The notes beneath the pieces were generated by a model, which ran no database searches, had not been told where the DNA came from, and worked only from the letters and a program-made list of their open reading frames with translations. Below, piece after piece: positions 37,896 to 47,102 of a stretch of DNA of 64,000 nt. This stretch comes from Candidatus Sphingomonas colombiensis (GTDB taxonomy: Bacteria > Pseudomonadota > Alphaproteobacteria > Sphingomonadales > Sphingomonadaceae). Location: contig CP119315.1 in the NCBI GenBank assembly GCA_029202845.1, positions 69,501 to 133,500 on the forward strand. Direction: 5' to 3'. Within the stretch, counting starts at the first letter, position 1. Each line of letters starts with the position of its first letter. A program made the translations under genes and the position numbers.

Positions 37896-38315
37896 CAGTC
37901 TCCCTAATCACACTTTAAAATCCATACTGCTGGCTATCGCAGCCACGCCTTACGAGCGCGACGAAAGATAATTGATGATACATCGTCGAATAAAACGCAG
38001 TTCCTAAACGGAAATTGTCTCAATTTTCTGATAACGAATAAATTCACTACTTTATTTATTCTATATACCACACCCTTCATACAGTCATAAAATATTGTGC
38101 GCCTGCAAAATTTCAGGCCACAAACCCCCCGATGGCCGCAGATATCACCATGGGCAGTCGGCCGGGCAGAGCAGCATTCGAGCTGCCGATTTCGATCGAG
38201 CTTGCCTCGCCCCGCGAGGCGCGACGCCCCCGTTTTACAGCTTTGATGGCGCCCTCCTCTGGAACGCCGTCGACAGGAGCGAATTTAGAACTGAGACAGA
38301 CGCGAAAGGACGATC
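37896..38315. other. Intergenic, A+T-rich in the middle
   Basis: Bases 37960-38090 are A+T-rich and carry no supported gene. No clear promoter element for the broken SDR gene was found here (a GGAAC at 38260 lacks a matching -10). Confidence 0.4.
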
Positions 38316-38677
38316 ATGGCCAAATCGGACAAGAATGGCGGCGCGAAAGCGCCCAAGCGAACGCGGCGGATTCAAGCCCAAGTCGCCAATTCGGAGAAGA
38401 AGCCACGCAAAAAGAGCGATGACGCGATGCAGGCTGGCTCACGCAAATATCCTCAACCGCCCTTTTCTCAACAGCATCAACTCAAACCCGGAAACGAGGC
38501 GAGGCTTGCCCCCCGATGTATGACGCGCCATTGTACAAAGGATCAGAGGAGATCGCGCCGGTCTATGTGTTTCTCGCCTCATCTCAGACGCCGAGTTACA
38601 TTACAGGCGAATTTTACCGATCATCGGAGGATATGCTGGCAGCTAGTCGAAAACGTGGCCAAAGATTTGCGGATTAA
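38316..38677 (+). pseudogene. Stress-type SDR oxidoreductase, internally deleted
   Basis: The 5' part (MAKSDKNGGAKAPKRTRRIQ, PPFSQQHQLKPGNEARLAP) is the N-terminal extension of general-stress-39-like short-chain dehydrogenases. After a one-base shift at a C run near 38515, the next frame reads MYDAPLYKGS, where the Rossmann GKLKDKVALITG should follow. Instead it jumps straight to EEIAPVYVFLASSQTPSYIT, the conserved C-terminal end of the same family. Roughly 200 residues with the cofactor and catalytic (YxxxK) regions are therefore missing. It is a clear deletion pseudogene. Confidence 0.8.
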
Positions 38678-38905
38678 CGATCGAGCTGACACTGTTTTGC
38701 GCCGGCAGGCGTGGAGACCTTCCCGGCGTCATGAAGACGTAACATGAATTCACCTTCGCTGGCTGCGATCGCTCGAAACAAACCACATCTTACATTTCAC
38801 GATGAGCAACCACCTCAACAGCTCATGGGCAGATCAAAATTGTCACATCGACTACCAAGACTGTTACAATCCGATAACAATACTTCGCATGGGCGAGGTT
38901 AGATT

Positions 38906-39073
38906 TCAGCGATGCTGAGCGTCGCCATCGAGGTCAGCAAGGGCGTCGTGATAGCGCGCCAGCTCAAAATGGAGTTTGCGAACAAGGCGCGATGTAGCTG
39001 TCATCGCGCGCTCGCGCTCCTGTCGCGCGCGCTTCGCATGATAGATAATATTCGAATGTTTCGCATTTCGCAT
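38906..39073 (-). CDS. Small hypothetical protein
   Basis: A 55-residue basic frame (MRNAKHSNIIYHAKRARQER, then MTATSRLVRKLHFELARYHD). It is amphipathic and helix-prone with no recognised family. It is the downstream part of a longer open frame, the rest of which looks non-coding. Reported at low confidence. Confidence 0.3.
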   Translation of the reverse strand: MRNAKHSNIIYHAKRARQERERAMTATSRLVRKLHFELARYHDALADLDGDAQHR

Positions 39074-39745
39074 ATCATGCTCACCCTGCCTCGAGTCGCC
39101 TCCTTGCTCCGGCGGCAATCTATCACGGCAGCCCATCGGTGCGGAATACCGTCCTAACTTTGACAGGTCGAGCGACAGACCGCGCTCAAGCACGGCGCGT
39201 TCACTGGCCACCCGATCGGAGCGATCATCGAATTGTGCCGGTTGTCGGCCCGGATACCGCCAACGCGTCGAAAAGCTGACGCCTCGGAAAGCCAGCACGG
39301 TTGCGCGCACATCCTTACGGAACGTTCCCGTTTTCCGCGCGGCTATTCTTCGCATTCGTTCGGTCGGCCGATCCTATCGGCGATGAAGCCCCCTCCACTA
39401 TATTAGCGGCAATAGCTCGAACCGGCCGCGCAACGGCGTTAGCGCTGTCATTTCGGCTCACCAAATTGCTGATCTGCAATGTTGAACTGCAAAGCGATAC
39501 TTGGCATTCCCCCCGGGCCAGAGTCTGGCGGTGCGTCTTTGGAGAGTGTTGAAATGCAGACACGAGACTCACGCGATCACGCCAGTTCACCAAGCACGCC
39601 CGCGAAGAACAGAAGACGGCCACCACGTGAGAAGACAATATTACGGTGAATTTCACCTTAAGTTTTCTAGCGAATATCGCAGACATTCCAAAGGTTTAGT
39701 ACTCACTCCCAGAATGGTTTCAAACTGACTCACCGGCCCATCACG

Positions 39746-39931
39746 ATAAAGACCAGCGGATATCTGGTGTCGACGGCAAGCGTTGTCTTGCTCGGTATCG
39801 TGACCTGGCATGCCACTGCAGGGAAGCCGCTTCTCAGATTTTGCCTGATCGCTGGCATGCTGACGTCGATGATTGGGATGTTGCTGCGCTGGATCTCCTA
39901 CCGGGCACAAGCGCGCGAAAAGATGAAATAA
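39746..39931 (+). CDS. Small two-helix membrane protein with no standard start
   Basis: A frame of 61 residues reads KTSGYLVSTASVVLLGIVTW, then HATAGKPLLRFCLIAGMLTS and MIGMLLRWISYRAQAREKMK. It forms two hydrophobic helices with a basic tail and resembles small sphingomonad membrane proteins that start MK(K/T)SGY. The codon in the expected start position is ATA, not ATG, so it is either a decayed start or a non-canonical one. No in-frame ATG, GTG or TTG lies close upstream. Confidence 0.42.
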   Translation: MKTSGYLVSTASVVLLGIVTWHATAGKPLLRFCLIAGMLTSMIGMLLRWISYRAQAREKMK

Positions 39932-40139
39932 GCGATCTGGTCGCGATCAAACCGTAGCATGTCGAACGAACCGCGAGCGGCCTTCGTCACGCCGGACTGA
40001 CCGACAAATCGCGGGATTGATCGTTATCAATACGATTTGGCGAAACCCCCAAACACATTGCCCGTTCAATCGCCACGCTGGGCGCATTTCCCCTTTCGCG
40101 CTCGGCGACCATTACCGGCGAGACCTTCAGGAGGATCAA

Positions 40140-40661
40140 ATGGGCCTGTTCACCAAGGACATCCAGACGTTCGACGACCTGTTCCTGCATCAGTTGCGAG
40201 ACGTCTATTTCGCCGAGCGCCAAATTACCGACACGCTTCCCAAGATGATGGAAAAAGCGACCGACGCCGACCTCAAAAGAAGCTTCGAAACGCATTTGCG
40301 GGAGACCGAAGGTCAGATCGCCCGGCTCGAGCGAATTTTCGGGCTGCTGGGAGAAAAAGCTAAGGGCACGACTTGCCCGGCGATCGAGGGAATTATCAAG
40401 GAGACCAATGAAGTCGCCAGTGACATCGCGAACAAGGCCGTGCTCGACGCGGCACTGATCGCTGCCGCGCAAGCGGTCGAGCATTATGAGATCACACGCT
40501 ATGGTACACTCATCGCCTGGGCAGATCAGCTAGGTTTGACCGAGATTTCTTCGACCCTCAAGGAAACGCTCGATGAGGAATATGCCGCCGACGACAAGCT
40601 CACCCAGATGGCAAAAACCAAAACCAACCCCAGAGCAGACGCCGTAAACGCCCCCGCTTGA
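40140..40661 (+). CDS. DUF892 ferritin-like protein (YciE/YciF family)
   Basis: A 173-residue four-helix protein: FDDLFLHQLRDVYFAERQIT, LPKMMEKATDADLKRSFETH, LRETEGQIARLERIF, AAAQAVEHYEITRYGTLIAW and STLKETLDEEYAADDKL. Glu/His residues in the AERQ, LRETE, VEHYEI and DEEYAAD segments fit a di-metal site. YciE/YciF-type proteins are induced by osmotic and stationary-phase stress. The ATG at 40140 follows a perfect AGGAGG by 6 bases, suggesting strong translation. Confidence 0.9.
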   Translation: MGLFTKDIQTFDDLFLHQLRDVYFAERQITDTLPKMMEKATDADLKRSFETHLRETEGQIARLERIFGLLGEKAKGTTCPAIEGIIKETNEVASDIANKAVLDAALIAAAQAVEHYEITRYGTLIAWADQLGLTEISSTLKETLDEEYAADDKLTQMAKTKTNPRADAVNAPA

Positions 40662-41171
40662 TCGCTGCGCGGCCTGCGCGGCGATCTGACCCTGCGTGTC
40701 GATCTCGACCGTCCCTACCTATTCGACGTAGGCGCCGCAGATACCCTCATCGAACCCGTCCTCCTCGCCGCGGGGCTGATCAGCCCACGCGGCTTCGCAT
40801 TTGCCATCAAGCCGACCGGCGATGGCTGGCTGCGTTTCCATAACCACGTTCATGGCATTACGCGGACCATCGATCTCAGGCCCGACCATAGCGATGAAGC
40901 GGCGATAGTCGCCATGCGGGGCTGGCTGATGCGCGATCCGCGATCACCGTTCACCAACGCGCTGGCGGTTTTTTGGCATATTGCGGGCGGGTATGTTGGT
41001 CAGCAAAATGACTGCCTGCGCAGAGTAAATGCAGCCGGCCTCCGCGAACAACGCCTCACCAGCTCGGACAATCTCGCAGACATATTCGAAACCGTTTTCG
41101 ATCTCGATATTCCCCACGTCGACCACGTCTGGGAAGGGATAGCCGCGATCCGTCGCGGCAAGGCGGCCTGA
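40662..41171 (+). CDS. Hypothetical protein reading on directly after the DUF892 stop, no start codon
   Basis: An open frame of 169 residues continues in the same frame immediately after the TGA at 40659-40661 (SLRGLRGDLTLRVDLDRPYL, then FDVGAADTLIEPVLLAAGLI and HVHGITRTIDLRPDHSD). It has protein-like composition to the stop at 41171. The first in-frame ATG is only at 40914, so the N terminus seems to be missing or to use a CTG (40665 or 40674). No family is recognised. Options are a 5'-truncated gene joined here by deletion, or stop readthrough of the DUF892 gene. Confidence 0.45.
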   Translation, partial: SLRGLRGDLTLRVDLDRPYLFDVGAADTLIEPVLLAAGLISPRGFAFAIKPTGDGWLRFHNHVHGITRTIDLRPDHSDEAAIVAMRGWLMRDPRSPFTNALAVFWHIAGGYVGQQNDCLRRVNAAGLREQRLTSSDNLADIFETVFDLDIPHVDHVWEGIAAIRRGKAA

Positions 41172-41339
41172 ACTGCCCACAGGCCACCATGGAAGATACC
41201 AAATGAAAAAAATCCGCTGCCTCATCCAGCGCCTTTACGAGCAATTATGTCTTGCCGATATTCCTGTCGGCAGCGAATTTAAATACATGATTAGTTTAAC
41301 TGATTTTCATTTTGTTGAGCAGAACAGTGATTTTCGAAT

Positions 41340-41750
41340 TCAAATACGGGCCAATAGCTCATGGAGCTGCGATCGTAGTCGACGGATCTCCTCGCGGTGG
41401 GCGGCCGAAAGCAACGTGAGCAGTCGATAGGCTTCTGGCGTAAGACGAAGCAGTATCCGCCGGCGGTCATCCGGCGCAGCTTCGCGGGTGATGAGGCTCA
41501 TCGCTTCCAGCCGGTTGATCAGTCCGGTTGCGCTATGCGGCTTCAGGATCATTCGCTCGGCGACATGGCCGACCGTAGCCTCGGCCGGCGCACTTCCCCG
41601 AATCGCGAGAAGCGCCTGATGCTGTTGCGGCCTCAGGCCGACCTTGTGTGCGTAAGCCTCGCTGAACGACAGGAAACTGCGCAGAACGTAGCGGAACTCA
41701 GCCAGCGCCGCATATTCCGCATCATCGATCTCGCTCGCCTCCGTCATCAT
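41340..41750 (-). CDS. MarR family transcriptional regulator
   Basis: A 136-residue winged-helix protein from the ATG near 41750, which follows GGGAGGTCGAC. The HTH is ATVGHVAERMILKPHSATGL with INRLEAMSLITREAAPDDRR, and the wing is RRRILLRLTPEAYRLL. The dimerisation helices lie at the ends (EFRYVLRSFLSFSEAYAHKV and HREEIRRLRSQLHELLARI). It diverges from the ClC channel gene with a palindrome in the gap, so it probably represses both. The ligand is unknown. Confidence 0.88.
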   Translation of the reverse strand: MMTEASEIDDAEYAALAEFRYVLRSFLSFSEAYAHKVGLRPQQHQALLAIRGSAPAEATVGHVAERMILKPHSATGLINRLEAMSLITREAAPDDRRRILLRLTPEAYRLLTLLSAAHREEIRRLRSQLHELLARI

Positions 41751-41766
41751 GTCGACCTCCCGATTG

Positions 41767-41791
41767 AAATATATCGTAATGCGATATATTT
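41767..41791. promoter_or_regulatory. Palindromic operator, probable MarR site
   Basis: A perfect 10+10 inverted repeat AAATATATCG-TAATG-CGATATATTT sits between the divergent marR-type gene and the ClC gene (starts near 41750 and 41822). MarR dimers bind such A+T-rich palindromes overlapping the promoters they control. Confidence 0.75.
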
Positions 41792-41821
41792 GCGCCCCGC
41801 CATCCGCGATCGGGACCATAT

Positions 41822-43585
41822 ATGACGCTTACACCGCCGCGCGCGACCGAAAGCCACGAACTCGCAGACCATAAAGTCGATATGCGCATGGTGATGCTGG
41901 CGCTGATGGCGATCGTCGTCGGCACGGAGGGAGCGCTCGGCGCGTGGGTGCTGGTCAAGCTGATCGCGGTCTCTACCAACCTGTTCTGGTTCGGCCGACT
42001 GTCGGCGCGGACGGCAACGATCACCGACGCGCATGTCGGCTTGCTGGTAGTGGCGATACCGGTCGTCGGCAGCCTGATGGTTGGATTGATGGCGCGTTTC
42101 GGCTCCGACAAGATCCGTGGTCACGGCATTCCCGAAGCGATCGAGACCATCCTGTTCGGGGAAAGTCGCCTCTCGCTGAAGGTCGCGCTGCTCAAGCCAC
42201 TGTCCTCGGCGATCTCGATCGGTAGCGGCGGGCCGTTCGGCGCGGAGGGGCCGATCATCATGACCGGCGGCGCGATCGGTTCATTGTTCGCGCAATGCTT
42301 CCACCTGAGTGCCGCGGAACGCAAGACGTTACTCGTCGCCGGCGCGGCGGCAGGCATGACCGCGATCTTCGGCACGCCGCTCGCCGCGATCCTGCTGGCG
42401 ATCGAAGTGCTGCTGTTCGAGTGGAAGCCGCGCAGCTTCGTGCCGGTAGTGGTGGGGGTGCTGGTGTCCTTCGCATGGCGACCGCTGCTGATCGGGGTGG
42501 GCGCGATGTTTCCCACAACAGCGCTGATCCCGGCGGGGATGTGGGTGCTGCCCGCCGCCGCCGTGATCGGGCTGGTCGCTGGACTGGAGGCGACGTTGTT
42601 GTCCACCGCATTGTACCGAATCGAGGATCTGTTCCATCGCTTGCCGGTCCATTGGATGTGGTGGCCAGCGATCGGCGCGGTCGTGGTCGGGATTGGCGGC
42701 TTGATTGACGCGCATGTGCTGGGTGCAGGGTATGCGAGCATCGCCGCGCTGCTCAACGGTGCGCTGCCGCTCCGCGTGGTGGCGGCGCTGTTGGTAGTGA
42801 AGGCGGTGGTGTGGCTTGTCGCGCTGGGATCGGGGACGTCGGGCGGCGTGCTCGCACCACTGTTGATCCTCGGGGGAGCAGCGGGCTTTCTGCTCGGCCA
42901 GTGGTTGCCGGGCGATCCCGCTTTCTGGGCGATGATCGGCATGGCCGGGATCATGTCCGGCGCGATGCGCGCGCCGATGACGGGCGCCTTGTTCGCAATC
43001 GAACTGACCGGCCGTTTTGAGGCGGCTCCCTACGCGATCGCCGCCTCCGGTGCTGCCTATGGGGTCAGCGTCCTGCTGATGCGACGCTCGATCCTGACCG
43101 AGAAGATCGCGCGGCGGGGACGACACATCTTGCAGGAATACACCGTCGACCCGCTCGATCTGCTGCAAGCCGCGCAGATCATGACCCGCGCGCCCGCGAC
43201 GCTGCCCGGCGACTTGACCGTCGGCGCGACCATCGTGTTCTTTGCCGAGAAAGCGACGCATCGCAGCTATCCGGTGGTGGACCCCGAAGGGCGCCTGCTC
43301 GGCTTGGTGTCGCGCACGGACGCGCTGCGCTGGCAGATTGATCGCGCCGACGACGCTACGACGCTCACTGACGCTGTGTCTGATGCCGCGCAGCCGGTCG
43401 CCTATCCCGACACGCCAAGCGGTGTGGTCGCTGACCTGATCGTCGATTCGGGAATCGGCCGCATCCCGATCGTCGAGCCGGGGACCCGTCGCGTGATCGG
43501 TATCTTGTCGCGGCAGGATCTGCTCAAGACGCGTATCGCGACGCGGCAGGCGGAAATTGCTCGCGCCCGCTATGTCGGCGCCTAG
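41822..43585 (+). CDS. ClC-family chloride channel/transporter with CBS domains
   Basis: A 587-residue ClC protein with about ten or more membrane segments. Selectivity-filter signatures are visible: GSGGPFGAEGPIIM (includes the gating Glu of GxEGP), the AAGMTAIFGTPLAAI segment and GTSGGVLAPLLILGG. A pair of CBS domains occupies the C-terminal 150 residues (QIMTRAPATLPGDLTVG, RSYPVVDPEGRLLGLVSRTD, GIGRIPIVEPGTRRVIGIL), suggesting nucleotide control. ClC proteins exchange or conduct chloride and some transport nitrate or fluoride; the exact ion is not certain. Expression is probably set by the adjacent MarR regulator. Confidence 0.92.
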   Translation: MTLTPPRATESHELADHKVDMRMVMLALMAIVVGTEGALGAWVLVKLIAVSTNLFWFGRLSARTATITDAHVGLLVVAIPVVGSLMVGLMARFGSDKIRGHGIPEAIETILFGESRLSLKVALLKPLSSAISIGSGGPFGAEGPIIMTGGAIGSLFAQCFHLSAAERKTLLVAGAAAGMTAIFGTPLAAILLAIEVLLFEWKPRSFVPVVVGVLVSFAWRPLLIGVGAMFPTTALIPAGMWVLPAAAVIGLVAGLEATLLSTALYRIEDLFHRLPVHWMWWPAIGAVVVGIGGLIDAHVLGAGYASIAALLNGALPLRVVAALLVVKAVVWLVALGSGTSGGVLAPLLILGGAAGFLLGQWLPGDPAFWAMIGMAGIMSGAMRAPMTGALFAIELTGRFEAAPYAIAASGAAYGVSVLLMRRSILTEKIARRGRHILQEYTVDPLDLLQAAQIMTRAPATLPGDLTVGATIVFFAEKATHRSYPVVDPEGRLLGLVSRTDALRWQIDRADDATTLTDAVSDAAQPVAYPDTPSGVVADLIVDSGIGRIPIVEPGTRRVIGILSRQDLLKTRIATRQAEIARARYVGA

Positions 43586-44236
43586 ACGGAACCGCATTCA
43601 GTATTTCGCGGTGCCGACAAGTTATCGGCGTTCACCACGTTCAAAAAGATACGCGCGACGGCGCGATGACAGATCGGGTACGAAATTTCCGCGCTTACCT
43701 GCCGCAGCATTTTTTGCTGCCACATCTTTCATGGCGATCGAGGAACTGGGCGGCGAAGAACCCGTGGTTCGAAAGCGATGTGCTGCCAGAACTGCGCATG
43801 ATGGCTAGCCGGATCTTGATCCACGCCGTCTGACGCCGGGGCACATAATGCGACATTGAGACTATTCAGGATTTTGACACCGACGAAGCGGTCTATGGCA
43901 GACGAATGGGTGCGCCGAGCGCCGTACACGGGGTGTTGAGATTAGTCTGTCAATTGGCTTCCAATTTTGATCGATCGTCAAATTCGTTCGATTATTCGCG
44001 CTGATCGACGCTTAACCCCGAAGCCGATTCACACCCAGAGATTCACCTCCCGCTCCGCTGCTGCCAAGACGTGCTGGGGAGGGTGAGATTGGCCAGGCGG
44101 TGCGTCGCCCGCGTTTCCTCACTCGATAAAAGAACATATCCGATCGCGCAGAAGGACAGGATTTGTCGGTCCGGCACGCTTTGGGGTCCGGACTTTAGGC
44201 TTACAACAGCTAATGTCAGCGACGACGGCGCGCGCC
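43586..44236. other. Intergenic, no recognisable gene
   Basis: Between the ClC gene and the hybrid kinase gene only short frames without recognisable domains are present on either strand. Confidence 0.5.
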
Positions 44237-47095
44237 TTATTCCGCGATCAAATCCCCGATGCGCTTGGCCAGCACATCCATCGCGAATGGCTTGGTCAAC
44301 ACGTGCATGCCGGGGTCGAGGCGGCCACTGCCGATAACCGCGTTTTCCGCATATCCAGTGATGAACAACACCTTGAGGTCGGGACGGTCGACCCGTGCCG
44401 CGTCGGCGAATTGTCGTCCATTCATTCCTTTGGGGAGACCGACATCAGTGACGAGCAGTTCAATGTCGGAATGCGCCTTAAGAAGGGTGAGGCCTGCAGC
44501 CCCGTCGCCCGCCTCCAGCGCGTTGTAGCCAAGTTCCTTGAGCACATCGATGATCAACGCGCGTACGGCCGGCTCGTCGTCGACGACGAGCACCGTCTCA
44601 CCGTCCGCAGCTGGCAGCGGCACCAAACGCGGCTCCCGTGTCTGGTAGCTATCATCATCAGAATAGTTTCGCGGGAAATAGAGGCACATCGTCGTGCCTT
44701 CGCCGACTTCCGAATAAATCCGCACTTGCCCCCCCGATTGCCGGACGAACCCATAAATCATCGAAAGGCCGAGCCCAGTGCCCTCCCCAAGCGGTTTGGT
44801 GGTGAAAAACGGGTCGAATGCGCGATCGATCGTATCCGCCGACATGCCGGTGCCGGTGTCGGTTACGCACAGCGAAACATATTGCCCTGGCGGCAAGTCA
44901 CGATCCTGCGCGGCCGTCGCGTCGAGCCATTTGTTCGCGGTTTCGATCGTGATGCGGCCGCCGCCGGGCATCGCATCGCGCGCATTGATGCATAGGTTGA
45001 GCAGCGCGTTTTCAAGTTGATTGGGATCGATCAGCGTTGTCCACAGCCCGACCGCGCCGACTACCTCGATCGCGATTTCGGGCCCTACCGATCGGCGCAG
45101 GAACTCCTCCAAGTTTACGATCAGCCGGTTGATGTCGGTCGGCTTGGGATCGAGCGTCTGCCGCCGCGAGAAGGCGAGCAGGCGATGCGTTAGTGCCGCC
45201 GCGCGTTTGGTCGCGGCCTGCGCGAGTTCAACATATTTATCAACGTCGCCCGAGCGCCCCTGCCGGAGGCGGAGCTGGATCAGCTCGAGACCGCCCGAAA
45301 TACCCGTCAGCAGATTGTTGAAGTCGTGTGCGAGGCCCCCTGTCAGTTGGCCGACCGCCTCCATTTTCTGCGCCTGGCGAAGCTGCTCCTGCGTCGCATC
45401 GAGCTCGAGCTGCGCTTGCTTTTCGGCAGTTACGTCGCGGCCGCTTGCATAGACCCGATCGCCCTCTGACGAAGCCACCCAGGAAAACCAGCGATTTGAC
45501 CCATCCTTGTGTAGAATGCGACTCTCATACTGCCGCAGCACCTCGATCTTGGCATGTTCATGTGCGGCGCGACCATTTTCGCGATCGTCAGGATGACTGA
45601 ATTCAATATGACTATGGCCGACAATCTCGTTGGGCTGCCAGCCCAGGATCGTGGTCCACGCCGGATTGACCGCGAGAAATGTGCCATCGGAATCGATTAC
45701 GGCGAGGAGATCCTGCGAATTGAGCCAGGTGCGGTCGCGCTCTCGCGTGCGCTCCTCGACCTGTTGTTCGAGCGACTCCGCCAACTCCGCAAGCGATAAC
45801 TCGGCGTTGCGCCGCTCGATCGCGGCCTGCGTTCGGTCGACGACCTCGCGTACGAAGGCTAATTCATCGTCGCGCCAGTGGCGCGCTTGCTTGTGACTGA
45901 GATACAGCAAACCAACGAAATCACCGTGATCAACCACCGGCATGTTAACAAACGCACGTACTTCCATCGCCTCCAACCTCGCGACAGCGGATGCGGTGCG
46001 CGGATCGGCGCGCACATCTTCGATCGCGACGAGCTCTCCGCGCTTCAAATCCTCAATATATGATCCGTAGTCGCGAAAATGCCGCACGGCGGCGGTTGTC
46101 CGGATGTCCGGGCTGCTCCAGCCGCGCTCGATAGAGATCGTCTCCCTGACTCCGTCAATGATGCCGTACCCAGCACGGGTGACGCACAATGTGGTGCCGA
46201 CTATTTCCGCAGCGAGGTGCGACATGTCAGCGGCGTGGGTCATGTTACGCAAGCCATCGCCCAGCGCGAGCAATGCGTTGCGCCGGCTTTCGATCCCATG
46301 GCGCGCCGTGATGTCGCGCGACACGCCCACCATGCGCACCGGCCGGCCCCGCAGATCATTTTCGACCTGTCCGTTTACTTGCACCCAATGCTGCGAGGCG
46401 TCGGGCCAGACGCATCGATATTCAATGTTATAATCGTCGCCGGTTTCGATCGAATGCCGAACCGCCGTCCGCATACGATCGCGGTCCTCAGGGTGGATTG
46501 CCGACCACAACTCGTCATAGGTGAACGACTGATCGGGGCCGCGTCCATAATGCGCCTTGCAATCATCCGACGCGAACAATGTGTCGGTCTTGAGCTCCAT
46601 CGTCCACGCCCCGAGGCCGCCCGCTGCCAATGCGATGCGAAGCCTTTCCTGCCCCTCGCGAATTTCTTCCAGCCGGGTACGGGCCTCATATTGGCGTAGC
46701 CGCGCGCGCCGCGCCGCGCGAGTGAGGCTGATCAGCGTGGTGGGATGAAACGGCCGTTCAAGAAAAGTCACGTTGCCGAGCGTCTCGAGCAAGCGGACGG
46801 CGCCCGCGTTACGCTCTAGCCCTCCGCCTCGCGCGGTTAATACAATGAACGGAAAGTCCGACCATTCGGCCTGATCGCTAATGAACTTTGCTAAGTCCCG
46901 CAGGTCCGCGCCGCGTAGCGACTCCTCCGTGACAATCGCAAACCCGGCGCCACGCCGCAGCGCGCTCACTAAGCCGCGAAGGTCCCGGACTACGGCTGCC
47001 TCAAACCCCGCCTCCCGCAGCATCGCATCGGCCACTGCGGCATCGCGGCCATGCGGCGCCAAAATGACGGCGCTTTCGGCTAACGTCCGGTTCAA
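44237..47095 (-). CDS. Hybrid sensor histidine kinase (pseudo-receiver, PAS, GAF, PAS, HisKA, HATPase, receiver)
   Basis: A 952-residue protein. Residues 1-135 look like a receiver but have FAIVTEESL where the phospho-Asp should be, so it is probably a pseudo-receiver. A PAS domain (LGAWTMELKTDTLFASDDCK...SIHPEDRDRM-like) and a GAF domain (from about 275: ALLALGDGLRNMTHAADMSH) follow, then a second PAS (LLAVIDSDGTFLAVNPAWTT). The kinase core shows the His in LTGGLAHDFNNLLTGISG and ATP-site motifs NLCINARDAMPGGGRITI, DTGTGMS and GEGTGLGLSMIYGF. A true C-terminal receiver ends the protein (VLVVDDEPAVRALI, TDVGLPKGMNG). It is predicted cytoplasmic, as no membrane helix is seen. It starts 8 bases after the kaiC-like gene ends. 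Confidence 0.9.
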   Translation of the reverse strand: MNRTLAESAVILAPHGRDAAVADAMLREAGFEAAVVRDLRGLVSALRRGAGFAIVTEESLRGADLRDLAKFISDQAEWSDFPFIVLTARGGGLERNAGAVRLLETLGNVTFLERPFHPTTLISLTRAARRARLRQYEARTRLEEIREGQERLRIALAAGGLGAWTMELKTDTLFASDDCKAHYGRGPDQSFTYDELWSAIHPEDRDRMRTAVRHSIETGDDYNIEYRCVWPDASQHWVQVNGQVENDLRGRPVRMVGVSRDITARHGIESRRNALLALGDGLRNMTHAADMSHLAAEIVGTTLCVTRAGYGIIDGVRETISIERGWSSPDIRTTAAVRHFRDYGSYIEDLKRGELVAIEDVRADPRTASAVARLEAMEVRAFVNMPVVDHGDFVGLLYLSHKQARHWRDDELAFVREVVDRTQAAIERRNAELSLAELAESLEQQVEERTRERDRTWLNSQDLLAVIDSDGTFLAVNPAWTTILGWQPNEIVGHSHIEFSHPDDRENGRAAHEHAKIEVLRQYESRILHKDGSNRWFSWVASSEGDRVYASGRDVTAEKQAQLELDATQEQLRQAQKMEAVGQLTGGLAHDFNNLLTGISGGLELIQLRLRQGRSGDVDKYVELAQAATKRAAALTHRLLAFSRRQTLDPKPTDINRLIVNLEEFLRRSVGPEIAIEVVGAVGLWTTLIDPNQLENALLNLCINARDAMPGGGRITIETANKWLDATAAQDRDLPPGQYVSLCVTDTGTGMSADTIDRAFDPFFTTKPLGEGTGLGLSMIYGFVRQSGGQVRIYSEVGEGTTMCLYFPRNYSDDDSYQTREPRLVPLPAADGETVLVVDDEPAVRALIIDVLKELGYNALEAGDGAAGLTLLKAHSDIELLVTDVGLPKGMNGRQFADAARVDRPDLKVLFITGYAENAVIGSGRLDPGMHVLTKPFAMDVLAKRIGDLIAE

Positions 47096-47102
47096 CGTTT
47101 GC

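Noticed and set aside
41203..41430. 75-codon plus-strand frame overlapping the MarR gene
   Set aside because: It runs antisense into a well-supported regulator and has no recognisable domain.
43604..43630. GGAAC-N16-CGGT downstream of the ClC gene
   Set aside because: The -10 does not match and no gene starts downstream on that strand.
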